64,000 bases of DNA, taken from positions 350,912 to 414,911 of the forward strand of contig MNCI01000177.1 in assembly GCA_015680685.1 (NCBI GenBank), in the 5' to 3' direction. The position numbers and the translations under genes are program-made. The DNA is from Gnetum montanum (lineage: Eukaryota > Streptophyta > Gnetopsida > Gnetales > Gnetaceae). Below the pieces are notes generated by a model that was not told the origin of the DNA, did no database searches, and worked only from the letters and a program-made list of their open reading frames with translations. Positions 36,287 through 46,999 of the stretch are shown in pieces (the first letter of the stretch is position 1; each line of letters starts with the position of its first letter).

Positions 36287-36360
36287 ACTAGAATTCCCTA
36301 GAGGTCATCCATCCTAGTACTACTCTAGAACTAGAATGCTTAACTATGGGATATTTATCC
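36287..36360 (-). pseudogene. Degenerate 5S rRNA-like segment
   Basis: Read on the minus strand this matches roughly nucleotides 45-118 of plant 5S rRNA: GTTAAGC, then AGAGTAGTACTAGGATGG, then TGACCTC, then GGGAA and TC, with correct spacing. The first third of the gene, including box A, is not recognisable. It is therefore not a functional 5S gene. 5S-derived sequence is a known component of Cassandra retrotransposons and of 5S-derived SINEs; here it lies in the interior of a larger element, about 2.3 kb from the nearest LTR. Confidence 0.8.
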
Positions 36361-37051
36361 TCATTACTACCAAGGCATAAAATTTTAATTTTGAAAATTA
36401 TTTTAACGCATTCTTAATTTAATTTAATGGCTCAACAATGAAAATTTTGAATTTTTCCATCAATTCACAAGAATTTTGAGTTTTCCATTATTACCAAAGA
36501 ATTTTCTCATCATGTAGTAAGTAGAGATGGTGGTAGTAATGGTTGTAGTGGTGCACTAGTAGTAGCATCTAGGGCAGAGTGGGTGATATCAAGAGTAGAT
36601 TGACAGCCATGGAGGAGGGCAACAAATGTTCATTGGAGATAGCAACCATGGGAAGGAGTGCTATATGGCGATGTCGATGGAGGCCTTTGTGCAGTAGCAT
36701 CATTTCCTATTACAGTTCAACTTTAGGCTAACATGACATAGCTTTTAGATGGGGGGCACCTATGTAGGGTTGGCAAGGCTTGTGTAGACTAGCATAGACT
36801 CTACATGGCCCATGCTACCCTCAAAGGGGTTTTTGCAATTCTCAAAGGGACCTACACAAGCCCAAACAAGGTTTGCGAGGCTTCAAAATGGGGCCTACAT
36901 GCCCAGCTAGGCTAGTCCTTTTGAAGCAAAGCCTATGTGGCCAACGCTAGGGTCTATGCATCCCTTGAAAGGGACAATGCAACCCACTCCAAAAAAAACC
37001 ATTGCATAAAATTTTTTGGGTTTTTAATGCTAGAAGGCATCAAAATAGGTC

Positions 37052-37455
37052 ATTATTGGTGACACCTTCAATGCCCTCAAGGCACCAAAATAGGCTATTA
37101 TTAGTGATGCCATTGATGCTCAAGGAGTACTAAAATGGGCTATAATTGATGACGTTGTCAATATCACAAAGGATTGAAATGAACCATTATGGATAGTGTC
37201 ATCGATGTCCATGGAGCCCTAGAATAAGCCATTATGGACGATGTCATCAATCTTAGTGGAGCTCTAGAAGGGACTATTATGGATAGTGCCACCGTTGTCT
37301 ATAAAGTGTTAGAAGGGGTCATTATGGATGGTGTCATTGATGTCCATGGAGTGCCAAAATGGGTCATTATGGATGGTGTTGTTAGTGCCCATGGAGCTCT
37401 AGAGGAGACTATGATCAATAGCACCATTGATGCCTATGGGGCATTAGAGGGTAGC
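37052..37455. repeat. 45-bp minisatellite, nine units
   Basis: About nine tandem 45-bp units begin with ATTATGGATGGTG-like sequence and end with GGGGTC or GGGACT. Because 45 is a multiple of three, the plus strand stays open across the last five units (37234-37494) and encodes a 15-residue repeat of the type MDGVIDVHGVPKWVI. The first units are more diverged and contain stops. Confidence 0.85.
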
Positions 37456-38647
37456 ACAACCGAACTACAACAGCGATGTGGGGTACAAAAATGAAGGTTT
37501 GTATGTAGACACGATAGCAATGGTTGATGATGTAGTGGTAGTTGCAGGGTGTAGTGCTTACAAGGTGTTACAGAGGTAGTGCATAATAGCAAGGGTAGCA
37601 TAGGAGGAAGTGACATGGTAGCGGAGTAGCAAGTAGTGGTGAAGGAAGAAACGCATGAGGGTTTTTGTTTTGGCCAACACATCTAGTAGTGTCTAGGATA
37701 TAGGAGGTGGTAGGGTGGTGTGGTAGCATGTGGTGGCAATGTAGCTAGGCAAAGTGTTAGAGGGTTACGACCCTTGAAATGAGGGTTGCACCAACCCTTA
37801 GGGCCAACGCATCCTCACACAGGGCTATGCTACCCTATCTATAGGAACTATGCACCCTCTAATTTTTTTAATAAATAATAAATAGTATTGAGGTTCAAGG
37901 TCAAACTTGTGACCTCCCACTTTTCCCTTAATATTTTTAAATAAATAAAAGAAAATTTAAAATTAAAAAAGCATGTAACTGGAGAAACACTGTATCTCCC
38001 AAACTAGAAGTTGGATTTTGACAAATTTGGTACCATTGGAATTATCTCGATGAGCACTATGCATTAAACATAATCTTATGGTTCAAAAACATAGTTGAAA
38101 GTTTCAAGATTTTGAAAGATCCAACTAGCTTATTCTGCCAAAATGACATTATTGAGTTGATGCATGGAAGACATAATGACTTATAAATGACTCTAAGTTT
38201 CTTTGGCTAATGAGTTCCAAAAAAACAATATAAATTTAGGTCATGGTTACTAAATTTTTGGAACAAACTTAATTATGACCTCAATCAATTAATATTTATA
38301 GTATTAAGATACGTAAGAGTTACCTAGACCATTATATCCTTGTCTTATCAACATCTCTTACAAATGATGAATCTTGATGATGTGTAATCAAATCCTTGTT
38401 GCTCAATGATATCCATGAAAGAATTTTGTTGGTTGGTGTGATCTATGTATTTTGTAGATGTCTAATCCATTGTTCATAAACTCAATGCAACAACATCTTC
38501 AAGCTTACATCTAGTGCATCTGGAGATGATCAATGTCTTTTTCTATGTTGTGGCTTCATATTTCATCATCAGCTTCATGTTGTAGTTAATCCATGATTCT
38601 TCCTAGTTTGTGGTCTATGATTTTGAATGGCCCTTGGGTCATGGTTT

Positions 38648-38659
38648 GCTCTGATACCA
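38648..38659 (-). promoter_or_regulatory. Primer binding site of element C1 (tRNA-Met type)
   Basis: The minus strand reads TGGTATCAGAGC, the exact complement of the plant initiator tRNA-Met 3' end, four bases downstream of the LTR end at 38664. This fixes the element's orientation. Confidence 0.82.
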
Positions 38660-38663
38660 ATTA

Positions 38664-39347
38664 TGATGTCCTGTCCTTAAATCTCATGGTAAACATCAAA
38701 TATACATTATATTAGACATTATGCATAAGAAGAAAATATACCAAATGCCAAATATATGTAACATTTGACATTATCCATAAAGGAAATAACAAAGAAAATG
38801 CATAAGGATAAAGAAAATAATGCTTTATAAATGTGGAACAATGTATTTGGATCATGCTTTGAGAGTGTTCCTTGGGGTTTTCTTCCTTCAACATCTATCC
38901 CCTTAGAGGCAATCCAACACTACTAGCACGATTAGGCCTATAACCTAGCTATAAGGGATGGATAGTCCACTTCTTATCCCACTTCACCTAGCTCTTGTGA
39001 CTTGCCTATACTAGCTCCACCACTCCATGCTAGCATGACCTCTAAGCCTAGGTATAAATTCCTTAGGTCAAACCCCCAAAGTTCATTTCAAGACTCATGT
39101 CTATTATTACAATGCACCCTTTCAGGTCTCAAGTATGACTGCCCTTTTGGGTCTTATTACGATAACAATAATATTTTTTGTGAAGAGGCACCATCTTCAT
39201 TATGTAGTAGCATCATTTGGGAATGGGGATGTGACACTTGTTATTACAATGTGCTTTTTTAAGTCTTATATAATAATTACATTAATTATTATAAACCAAC
39301 ATCATCTTTATTATGGAATAACTTCATTTAGAAATAGGGACATGACA
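38664..39347 (-). repeat. LTR of element C, shared between two tandem copies
   Basis: The core LTR is 38664-39236 (573 bp, minus-strand TGTCACATCCCC ... GGACATCA). A diverged duplicate of the last 111 bp follows at 39237-39347 and ends GGGACATGACA. Downstream on the minus strand is the tRNA-Met primer site; upstream is purine-rich DNA (GCTAAGGGATGTAG) and internal sequence like that before the other C1 LTR. An LTR with both neighbours acts as 5' LTR of one copy and 3' LTR of the next. Confidence 0.7.
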
Positions 39348-40710
39348 AACTACATCCCTTAGCTTTTGTTCATCCTCAAATAATATGCATTAAGAATGTT
39401 TCTTCATGCTCTAGTGCTCCCTTCATACTCCAATGTTCCAATGCTTAATTTATTATTTTAAATTAGGGTTGAATATTTTATAAATTTCTTTTTCTTATTC
39501 TACAAATGAAATATAAGTGATTAAAATATTTGGAAAAAATAAAACTTATCATATCAATAACTTACCTTAATCTCTAGGTAGTAACAAGTGGTGAATTTAA
39601 GGTCTACCAACCATCAATCACCACTCCTACCCATGGTTACATAATCTGCAACTCATATCTCTAGTGACATAGGTGAAGATAGAATAAATTATTTTTCCTA
39701 CTTGTATTATGAAAAATAATTTACTTACATAATTTAGAAATATAAATTAATCAAGAAAAGAAAAGTAAGAAAATAAGAAATAGAAGTAAGTTTTAAAAAT
39801 TCCCTAATTTTTCTTAACCTCCGAGACCAAGGAATGTAGTTATAGTTCCATCATGAGGAGTATATGATTAAATTATCTTGTTTAAGATAGCAGGTCTTGA
39901 TCTTTTCTATCAACTTCTTCCTCAAGAATTAGCTCAAATCGCTTAGTAACTTGAAAGAATTCAATATCATACTAAATGTAATTTCAATTCTTAATGATAA
40001 AAGATATTGATCCATCTTTAGTAATCATGGAAGCATAATTGATGAACTAGCACTATTAATTTTCTTCACCTATTCTCAAATTCTAGAATTTAACTTGTCT
40101 ATTGAAGATTTGAAATAGATGGAGTATGCACTAGCCAATGGAATGATATGATGAATTTATGAAAATATCTTCTTTAAATCAAGCTTCTCTTCCAAAGGTT
40201 CTTTCACTCATCTATATTTTAAGAATTAATAAATATTATTTTAAACTTTTACATTAAATTTTCGACAAAGGATGAATGGTATTAGGTCATGTCTAGTATA
40301 AGTAGGAATAGCTTGTATTTCAAGCTTTCCTAGATTTGATTAATTAAGTAATATAGTCAAAAAAGGTTCTCACATCAAGGATGGATGTGGGTAAAGAAGT
40401 AAGTCCAATGATAGAAGTTTTATATGACAACTTAGAACATTGACACTCTTAATAAAAAGACCTTTAAAATTACTAATGCCATGAAAAGATAAAGAATCTA
40501 CATTACCTGCCTCTAAGAAACAAGATGCAAAGGGAAAAAAGTAAAAGATTTGGGTCAAGATTACAAACTCTTCTACTAAGAAAAAGATAACCACTGAGAC
40601 AAAGTAGGCATCATCATTAATCAATCTAGGAAAGATAAAGTGTTACAAGTATATTGCCATGGTGATTGAATTATGGACATTAAACTTATGCTTGGAAAGG
40701 AGATCATCAA
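39348..40710 (-). other. Internal fragment of a second element C copy (C2)
   Basis: This is collinear with 23753-24760 as far as about 40350, then unrelated. The related ORF is broken by stops. The minus-strand open frame 40624-40370 (84 aa, hydrophobic) has no recognisable family. The stretch ends where element E begins at 40711. Confidence 0.55.
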
Positions 40711-41608
40711 TGATGAGCAACAAGTACCCCATACATCCAAACATACGAATCATGAGCATTCATGTGTAATCTGGTTGAACTTTGAGGATTAAACTAGTGT
40801 GGCATCTAGATTGTTAAGCATTGATCACAATTCACTATCTTTCCACTTGGACTAGTGGTAGCTTTGTCATGTATGGTTTAGTCCAAAGTAAGGCATATGA
40901 TTGTTGATGTTGCTACAGCCTTAAACTAATCTTAAAAATAATATAGAAATTAATTATTTAATCTAATTAACAATATAATGATAAATTCTAAACCAGCCTA
41001 AGGGTGATGAGTGTTCATTTCTAGCTTTTCATACACATCTTGAACTTAAATATCCACTACTAGGATTACTAAGTGTTATGCTACTAGGTGAACTAAGCAA
41101 TAATGCTACTAGGATTACCAAGTGAATATGTGTTTATGCTTGAAACTGGTTGCACTCATTCCACCAATTGATTAACATGCATAGAAATGTAAACATTAAC
41201 TAAGTACATGAAAAGTAAATTGTATGGAAAGTAAATCAATTCTATTCTAAGTGCTACAAGGTATTTCAAGAATCTCATCTTTATTGTTGTCACATTAATG
41301 TGTTTAGGTACATTGGTGCTCAAATAAGGATCCATAAAATCCTTGAACTCCTATTGTGGGTACTTAGAAACTATTCTAACTTTTACAAAATAAAATTGCA
41401 AGAACATACCTACTCTATTAACTTAACGATTCCATAAATGCATTTGATGTGTGCATTTATATGGGCAAAGACAGATGCCACATTGATGCATATGCATCAA
41501 TGCATCAACTTATTCATCGATGCATCAAGTCATGCATCGATAGGAATGTATTGATGGGAAGGCATTGATGCATTCTTGTTAACACAACTTAAATTTTATG
41601 ATTCATCA
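40711..41608 (-). repeat. 3' LTR of element E
   Basis: The 898-bp LTR begins TGATGAATCATAAAAT on the minus strand and ends TGATGAG (plus) at 40711. Its U3 array (about 41465-41580) is built of TGATGCATC/GATGCATCA palindromes instead of GATATC. The TATA-like ATATAAATGCAC follows at about 41462-41452. Confidence 0.9.
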
Positions 41609-41829
41609 TACTTCCATGACTAAGTAAAAACTCATCCTCAAGTACAAAATTGAGAAGGTATGGAACCACAGATTGACTAACTCACTAATTACTCTAAGTA
41701 CCTAATTATACAAATTTACAATGATTACAAAAATGGATGTTAAAGAAAATAAAATTGAACATCCTTTTCAAAATTTGATAGTTGAAAATCCTCTAAAAAC
41801 CAAAGACAAAGATAAGATCAAATTTTTCT

Positions 41830-44659
41830 AGGAGGTGGAGGCTCCTAGGATGCTAAAGGCCCTTCTTTAGCCTCTGGTGCTCATGGCAGTGGTGGTTGAG
41901 GTTGAGGTAGTGGCTATGGTTGTCTTGCTATAGCTTCTACTTCTAGTAGAAGATGAAAGACATCTATTAGTGCCTTCATCTTCTCCTCCTTACTTTGGGG
42001 ATCATACAAAGTCCACATGGCATCACTAATGTGAGCTAGTACAGAAAAATCCCATGGAAAAGGCATTGCTATGAGTAACTCCTTGACACTCACAAACCAA
42101 GCAACAAGTGTTTTATATTTAATGTCAAACATTTGGATAAGATTTTATAACTCCTAGTAGTCATTCATTCTTTTGGCCAAGTTCTCAACAATTGATATTT
42201 GATTTCTGGATCAAGGTCTTAGAACTTCAAGCTTGTTTTTAGTTATTTCTAACTTTTTCTTCCTGTCTTTTTGGTGCTAAACTCTGACTTATATAGGAGG
42301 TATGAGATGACCACTTATTTTACTAGAACTGACCATGGCCTTTTGGTAGTTATCATTGCCAAGATTGCATATTAGAGGTTGGCTATTTCTATATATTCTA
42401 TCATCTCCTCTATCTGCAACTTCTCTAGGTGGATTTTGGCTATGTTGTAGGCATTTCATCCATTAAAGATGGGCTACCACACGTCACCTCTTTGTTGGCA
42501 TTGTTGGAAAGCCTTGTTCATCTTCACCTTGCCTACTTGCATTTCTTTTTCATTAACTTCCTTGGGAAGTAAAACTTGGTCTGTGTAGTAATTCTTAACT
42601 CATTCAAAGTTTAAGGTCTTATTCTTCTAAGTGGCTACCTCAATGACCTATTTATAGTAAAGCACATGAACTTCTTCAATTGAGATTTCAATTTTTAGTA
42701 GAAAACTTCCTTAAATCCATTTTCATCTTGGCAAGCTACTCCTATTGCTATTGCATATATTCCACCATTTGATATTTTTGTGCCTCAACATTCTATAGCC
42801 AATGATTATCTTTGGTTAGAACTAGATTCTCCTTGTAGAATTGAGACAAGTCCTTCTTGGTGTTGTAGGCTAAATCCTTTGATAGGGATGTGTCAAAGAC
42901 TACTTCCTCCTTTGCACTCTCAGCCTCTTTTAATCTATTTTGAAGTTGTATGAAAGCTTCATCCCTTATTACTACCTAGTTGAGAATGGTGGGATCAACT
43001 AATTAGGCTCTTAACTCTACAACCTTAGTATCCAACCATATATTTTCAAATGAATCTATCTCTAGTTGGGAATTGGTGATGATGGATTTTCCCTTAGTTT
43101 CCAGTAGCTTTGGCTGGGTAGTGCTAATTTTTTCCAAGAGATCGAAGATTTTCAAAAGTAGTTGCCCGATGCAACACCTCCTTGTGCTAGGCTACACTTA
43201 GCCTTCCACTTGCTCTTGCATATATTTTCATGTCTTTAAGTGTAGCAATGTCTAGCATAGTAGTTTTAAGAGCATTTAGTACCTCTACTATGTGATCATC
43301 CACCACCTCTGTTTTTGTCCCCTATTCATGGTGCTACATCACTGAGACAGTTGCTCCCTTACCCTCCTCTAGGCACACTAAAAAAGTAGCAACATTTCCA
43401 AAGATCTTTGGGAATTTTTGTTGTTCCGGAATGAACATCACCACCTCCTAAGTTCTCAGATTTGACCTTGTAGATGCCTACATCCTTTGTGCATAGAAAA
43501 ATGGTGTAGTCTCCTCCAACTAGCTGATGATTTAGGTAACTTCATTAAGGTGACTCAACACTAGTCCATAGACTGAAGGTTCCCCATCACTCAGTCCTTC
43601 CTACTACTATTGCAAGAGTTTCTCACATAGCCTTTGCATGTGCTCAATGGTAGCATGAGCCTCATGCATTATTTCTTGAGTTGGTGGTGGTGGTAGCCAT
43701 TCCTCTTCCTACAACTTGGTGAGTGCTTTATCCTTCATCATCTTCTACTAAGATGCAATGAAGCATGATGAAGTGCATCATTGGAATAATTGGCTATGCC
43801 TCCCCTTTTGCATAATTCTCTATGATTAGGGAAAGGAAAGGGTATTTCTTCCACATTTGTTTTTCTAAATCTTTTCTTAATTTCCAAGAAGATAAGCTAT
43901 GGGAGGTTAACTGGGAATTTTCCACTTAGAGTTGCACACACATGGATAAAGAAGGTGGTGATTTTACTAAACCTCATTGTTGGGTTGAGGTGATAGGGCA
44001 CAATTTTAAAATATGTACTTTTGGCCTTGGTGAGGGCACCATACTCCTTATGGTCCACTCCATAACACCGTTGGATCCATTCTTTTTTAACTTCTAGGTT
44101 CTTCCTACATTGAAATCTCTATCAAGATTATCCTAGTGTCAAGCAACTCAAAGACCTCTAAAATGACCTTAATCAAATAGGATGCACTAATGTCCTTAAT
44201 CTTGACTATGACATCTTCTTTTCTATTGCTCCAGAATAAGTATGTTTCTTCCATGTATCAATCCCCACTAAAGGTGAGGATAGGCCACATGGGGGATCCT
44301 TGGAGTTGTATTTTTACCTCTTCTAGTGTCAAGTCCAAGAATGGATCAAAGTTAAGTTCTTAAAGAGCTACACTTTGGACTTTCTTGGAACAAAGTTTTC
44401 TTAGGAAGGCCTTAGTCAAGGTGACTTCCAAGTTTGGTCTAGGGCCACACACCTAATCTCACTATGACTAATCAATTTCAGCTATGGGAACTTGGCAAAC
44501 AAATTCCACTTCAAGATCCTCCTAAAGAGGCCCCATTACATGAGTTTTAGCTACTTCTTCATAAGGTTGCTATAACTGCTAGCCTCTTTCTCCTCTTGGT
44601 ATCTTATCCCTTGGTTGGGATGGTCCTCCCTCCTACAATCTTTTGGGTCTCGGTGCCAT
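41830..44659 (-). pseudogene. Downstream accessory ORF of element E
   Basis: The proposed start is ATG 44659 (MAPRPKRL), immediately after TTATAG. The conserved phrase YMEETYLFWSNRKEDVI lies near 44255-44205. A hydrophobic segment (YHLNPTMRFSKITTFFIHVC and FPFPNHRELCKRGGI) follows near 44010-43830, then a Glu/Lys/Leu-rich region (for example LQNRLKEAESAKEEVVFD) and, at 42132-41914, an uninterrupted 72-aa segment with LVAWFVSVKELLIAMPFPWD. The end is Pro-rich (PQPQPPLP, EPPPPR). If intact, the protein would be about 900 residues. It is parallel to the ORFs of D and A. Function unknown; many stops. Confidence 0.62.
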
Positions 44660-44832
44660 CTATAATCACAATATAACCAATGATTAGCTTTTAATGTGTA
44701 ACTTAGAATACTTTCATACCTTGTATTCTTGACCAATTACACATAGGCTAAATTGTGATTATGGCATATTGATTAGTTTATTATTATTTTATTTGAATGG
44801 CTACTCGAGTTTATTGGTAAGGTTTAACTTAC
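44660..44832 (-). other. Possible leader intron upstream of the element E accessory ORF
   Basis: Minus-strand CAT/GTAAGTT at 44832 and GTGATTATAG ending at 44660, directly before ATG, give a 173-bp intron candidate. The same layout is found in D. Confidence 0.42.
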
Positions 44833-45084
44833 ATGAGTTAGTGACCTTTAATATTATTTTATTAGTTAAACCTTGTAGGAGTTAGACAACTTTTGAAAAA
44901 TTTTCAATCAAAAACCTATGGTTTATGGCCCCCATGATGTAAATCCCACCTTCGGTATCTATAGGATCGAATAATTGTGTGATTTGAATGAACGGTTTGG
45001 AATATATATGCTCTAGAAGGCTCTAGGCCTAGAAACTAGCAAAAAATACTTTGGTGTTTGATTGCAATTGTGAATAATTTCTAA

Positions 45085-45195
45085 GTGTCGATGCATATTT
45101 ATAGTATTTTTTTGTTGCATCAATGCATTGGGCTACATCGATAGGGATGTGTCAACACATTAGGTTGCATCGACGTAGCTTAAAATGAAAATTTT
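45085..45195 (-). promoter_or_regulatory. Internal U3-like promoter of element E
   Basis: On the minus strand this repeats E's own U3 words in order: TTTTAAGCTACG, CATCCCTATCGATG, GCATTGATGCA, then TACTATAAATATGCATC. The TATA-like box lies about 430 bp upstream of the accessory ATG. In the LTR the same words are TTTAAGTTGTG, CATTCCTATCGATG and GCATTGATGCA before ATATAAATGCAC. Confidence 0.65.
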
Positions 45196-46990
45196 TCACC
45201 TTTAAAAACTAAGAAAAAATAAAGAGTTTTTACACAAACTTAGAGACCAAAGGAAGTCAGAAAAGTCTAGAATAATGGAACATGCTCAAAGAGGCATGGA
45301 ATACATGTCAAATGGAGATTCTTAGGAGATTAATGTGGCAAGGGATTCAAAATTGGATGCATCATGATGGAAAATGTAAGGATTGAAAACAAACTGGTTA
45401 AGGGATAAGCAGTTTAGCCATCCCAACCAAGGATTATACATATGGATCCTCCCCATATTAGGCTCATGTCCTTAATGCCCTTGCATGTCCTCAAATTAAG
45501 GATTATATGGTTTCTAAGTATTATTAATGATTATGGACCATTAGAAATGAAATAATCAAGGAAGTCATTAGAGAATTTCAACCATTTACCAAATGAACCC
45601 ATTGAGACTTTCATGAGAAGAGTTAGTGAGGTGGTATACAGAAAGAATAGGTTACAGAGAAATTATGGAATGGAGTTCCACATGATGGTCATATGAAGTT
45701 CCTTGTGGAAAATGTGATTAATATGACCAAAGAACCTCCTTCCTTAGTTCAAATTAAGACCATCCACTTCCAAGGATTTCACATTAACACATTAGACCAT
45801 TCCACCCCCAAGGTATAAGAACATCCCCATAGCCCACTCACCATTCCAAAGTAAGAAGAAAAGAGAAGCAAGAAGTTAAAAGGACATTAGTTAGAGGGGT
45901 GCTTTCAAGCATGGGTAATATGTCTTTTCAGCCCCATAACCAATGCTTGTAGACCATTATTATTTTTGAGGGATGTGTTTTGAATTTTTATTATTTTTTT
46001 TTCCAAATGGGAATAACACCATGCAAAGACATTACTTTGTATTTATTTATCAATAGAGGAATGTTGAGAAATCCATGGAAATACTCATGTAACCCAAAAT
46101 GGAAGGCAAGTACAAAAAAGATAAATCCCATTGAAGTCACACTCTTGTTCATCCACTTAATTCATTCTAAGTTTGGAAAGTACCAAGGTTACCAATTCAT
46201 TTTAAATTATTATTAAGAAGGAACTTCATATTTCCAAAATGAGGAAACACCATGGAGTTGTGTGGAGTGGTGGATGATGTGGACTCATTGCTTGTTGTCA
46301 TGAAAAGAATTAATTTCTCATTAGCAAACATCAAAAATCTAAAATGAAATTCAATCATTTATAATCAAGTAATCAATGAAGTTACAAACCACCATCACTT
46401 AGCAGTTATAATTGGCACCAAAGTTCTAATGGCAATAAAGAGAAATGAAGAAACTTTAAAAAATCCAAATAAAGGAAAATATAAAAAATTGTAAAATATT
46501 CAAGAAAATGAAAAACGTACTAAAGACAGTGTAAAACAAAAAAAAAAGTGAAAATGCACTTATTAGTTCTTGATTCAAGATGGGAAATTTTCCCCATGAC
46601 TAAGCTTATGGGTGAGACAAGAGATAATAAGTGCATTACATGTTTCCATGCATTTTTTCCAATGGTTTTATATTCTCATTTTTGAGCCATTGGGTGTCTT
46701 TTGGCTCAGTGGCTACTGTGTAGTCTTGGTTTTGCACACACACATGTTCTTTAAGTTTATTGTGGATTGATATATGGATTAGATTAACGCTTTGAACTTT
46801 TGGTCCACAACTGCATCCTTTATTATTATTAGTAATTCATGAAATTTCTATTTCTTCACAATAATAGGTTCATCTTTTACATTTTTTTAGAGTAGTGATG
46901 AAGACATTATTTGTGTGAGGAAGGACGTTGCACCAAATTGGCCTTATGCTCGTTTTGATGAGCTAAAAGGTCTATGCATTTTGTTCATAT
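45196..46990 (-). other. 3' non-coding domain of element E
   Basis: Block 2 (minus strand CCTAATATGGGGAGGATCC) is at about 45444-45483 and block 1 at 46263-46290. The A/T-rich tract is at about 46440-46550. The plus-strand open frame 45980-46216 is a chance frame. Confidence 0.62.
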
Positions 46991-46999
46991 GTGAAGAAA

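Larger units (their letters stand above)
35607..38663 (-). other. 5' internal part of element C1, non-coding
   Basis: No gag or pol signature is visible on either strand. The region holds an imperfect direct duplication of about 165 bp (about 35985-36230, words TTTGTA-ACA, AGTCATTT, TTCA-CCTT and AATGGTGA on the minus strand). It also holds a 5S rRNA-like segment (36287-36360), word-rich repeats of the type TGCAACC and CCTACACAAGCC (about 36720-36990), and a 45-bp minisatellite (37052-37455). The short open frames are repeat translations or chance frames. Confidence 0.55.

Noticed and set aside
36287-36360. Functional 5S rRNA gene
   Set aside because: The 5' third with box A is missing, many positions have changed, and there is no T-run terminator in the right place.
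37434-37682. Cys/Pro-rich minus-strand frame resembling a small secreted peptide
   Set aside because: Its composition follows from GTGGTAG/GTAGCA-rich repeats on the plus strand; it overlaps the minisatellite and has no convincing signal peptide.
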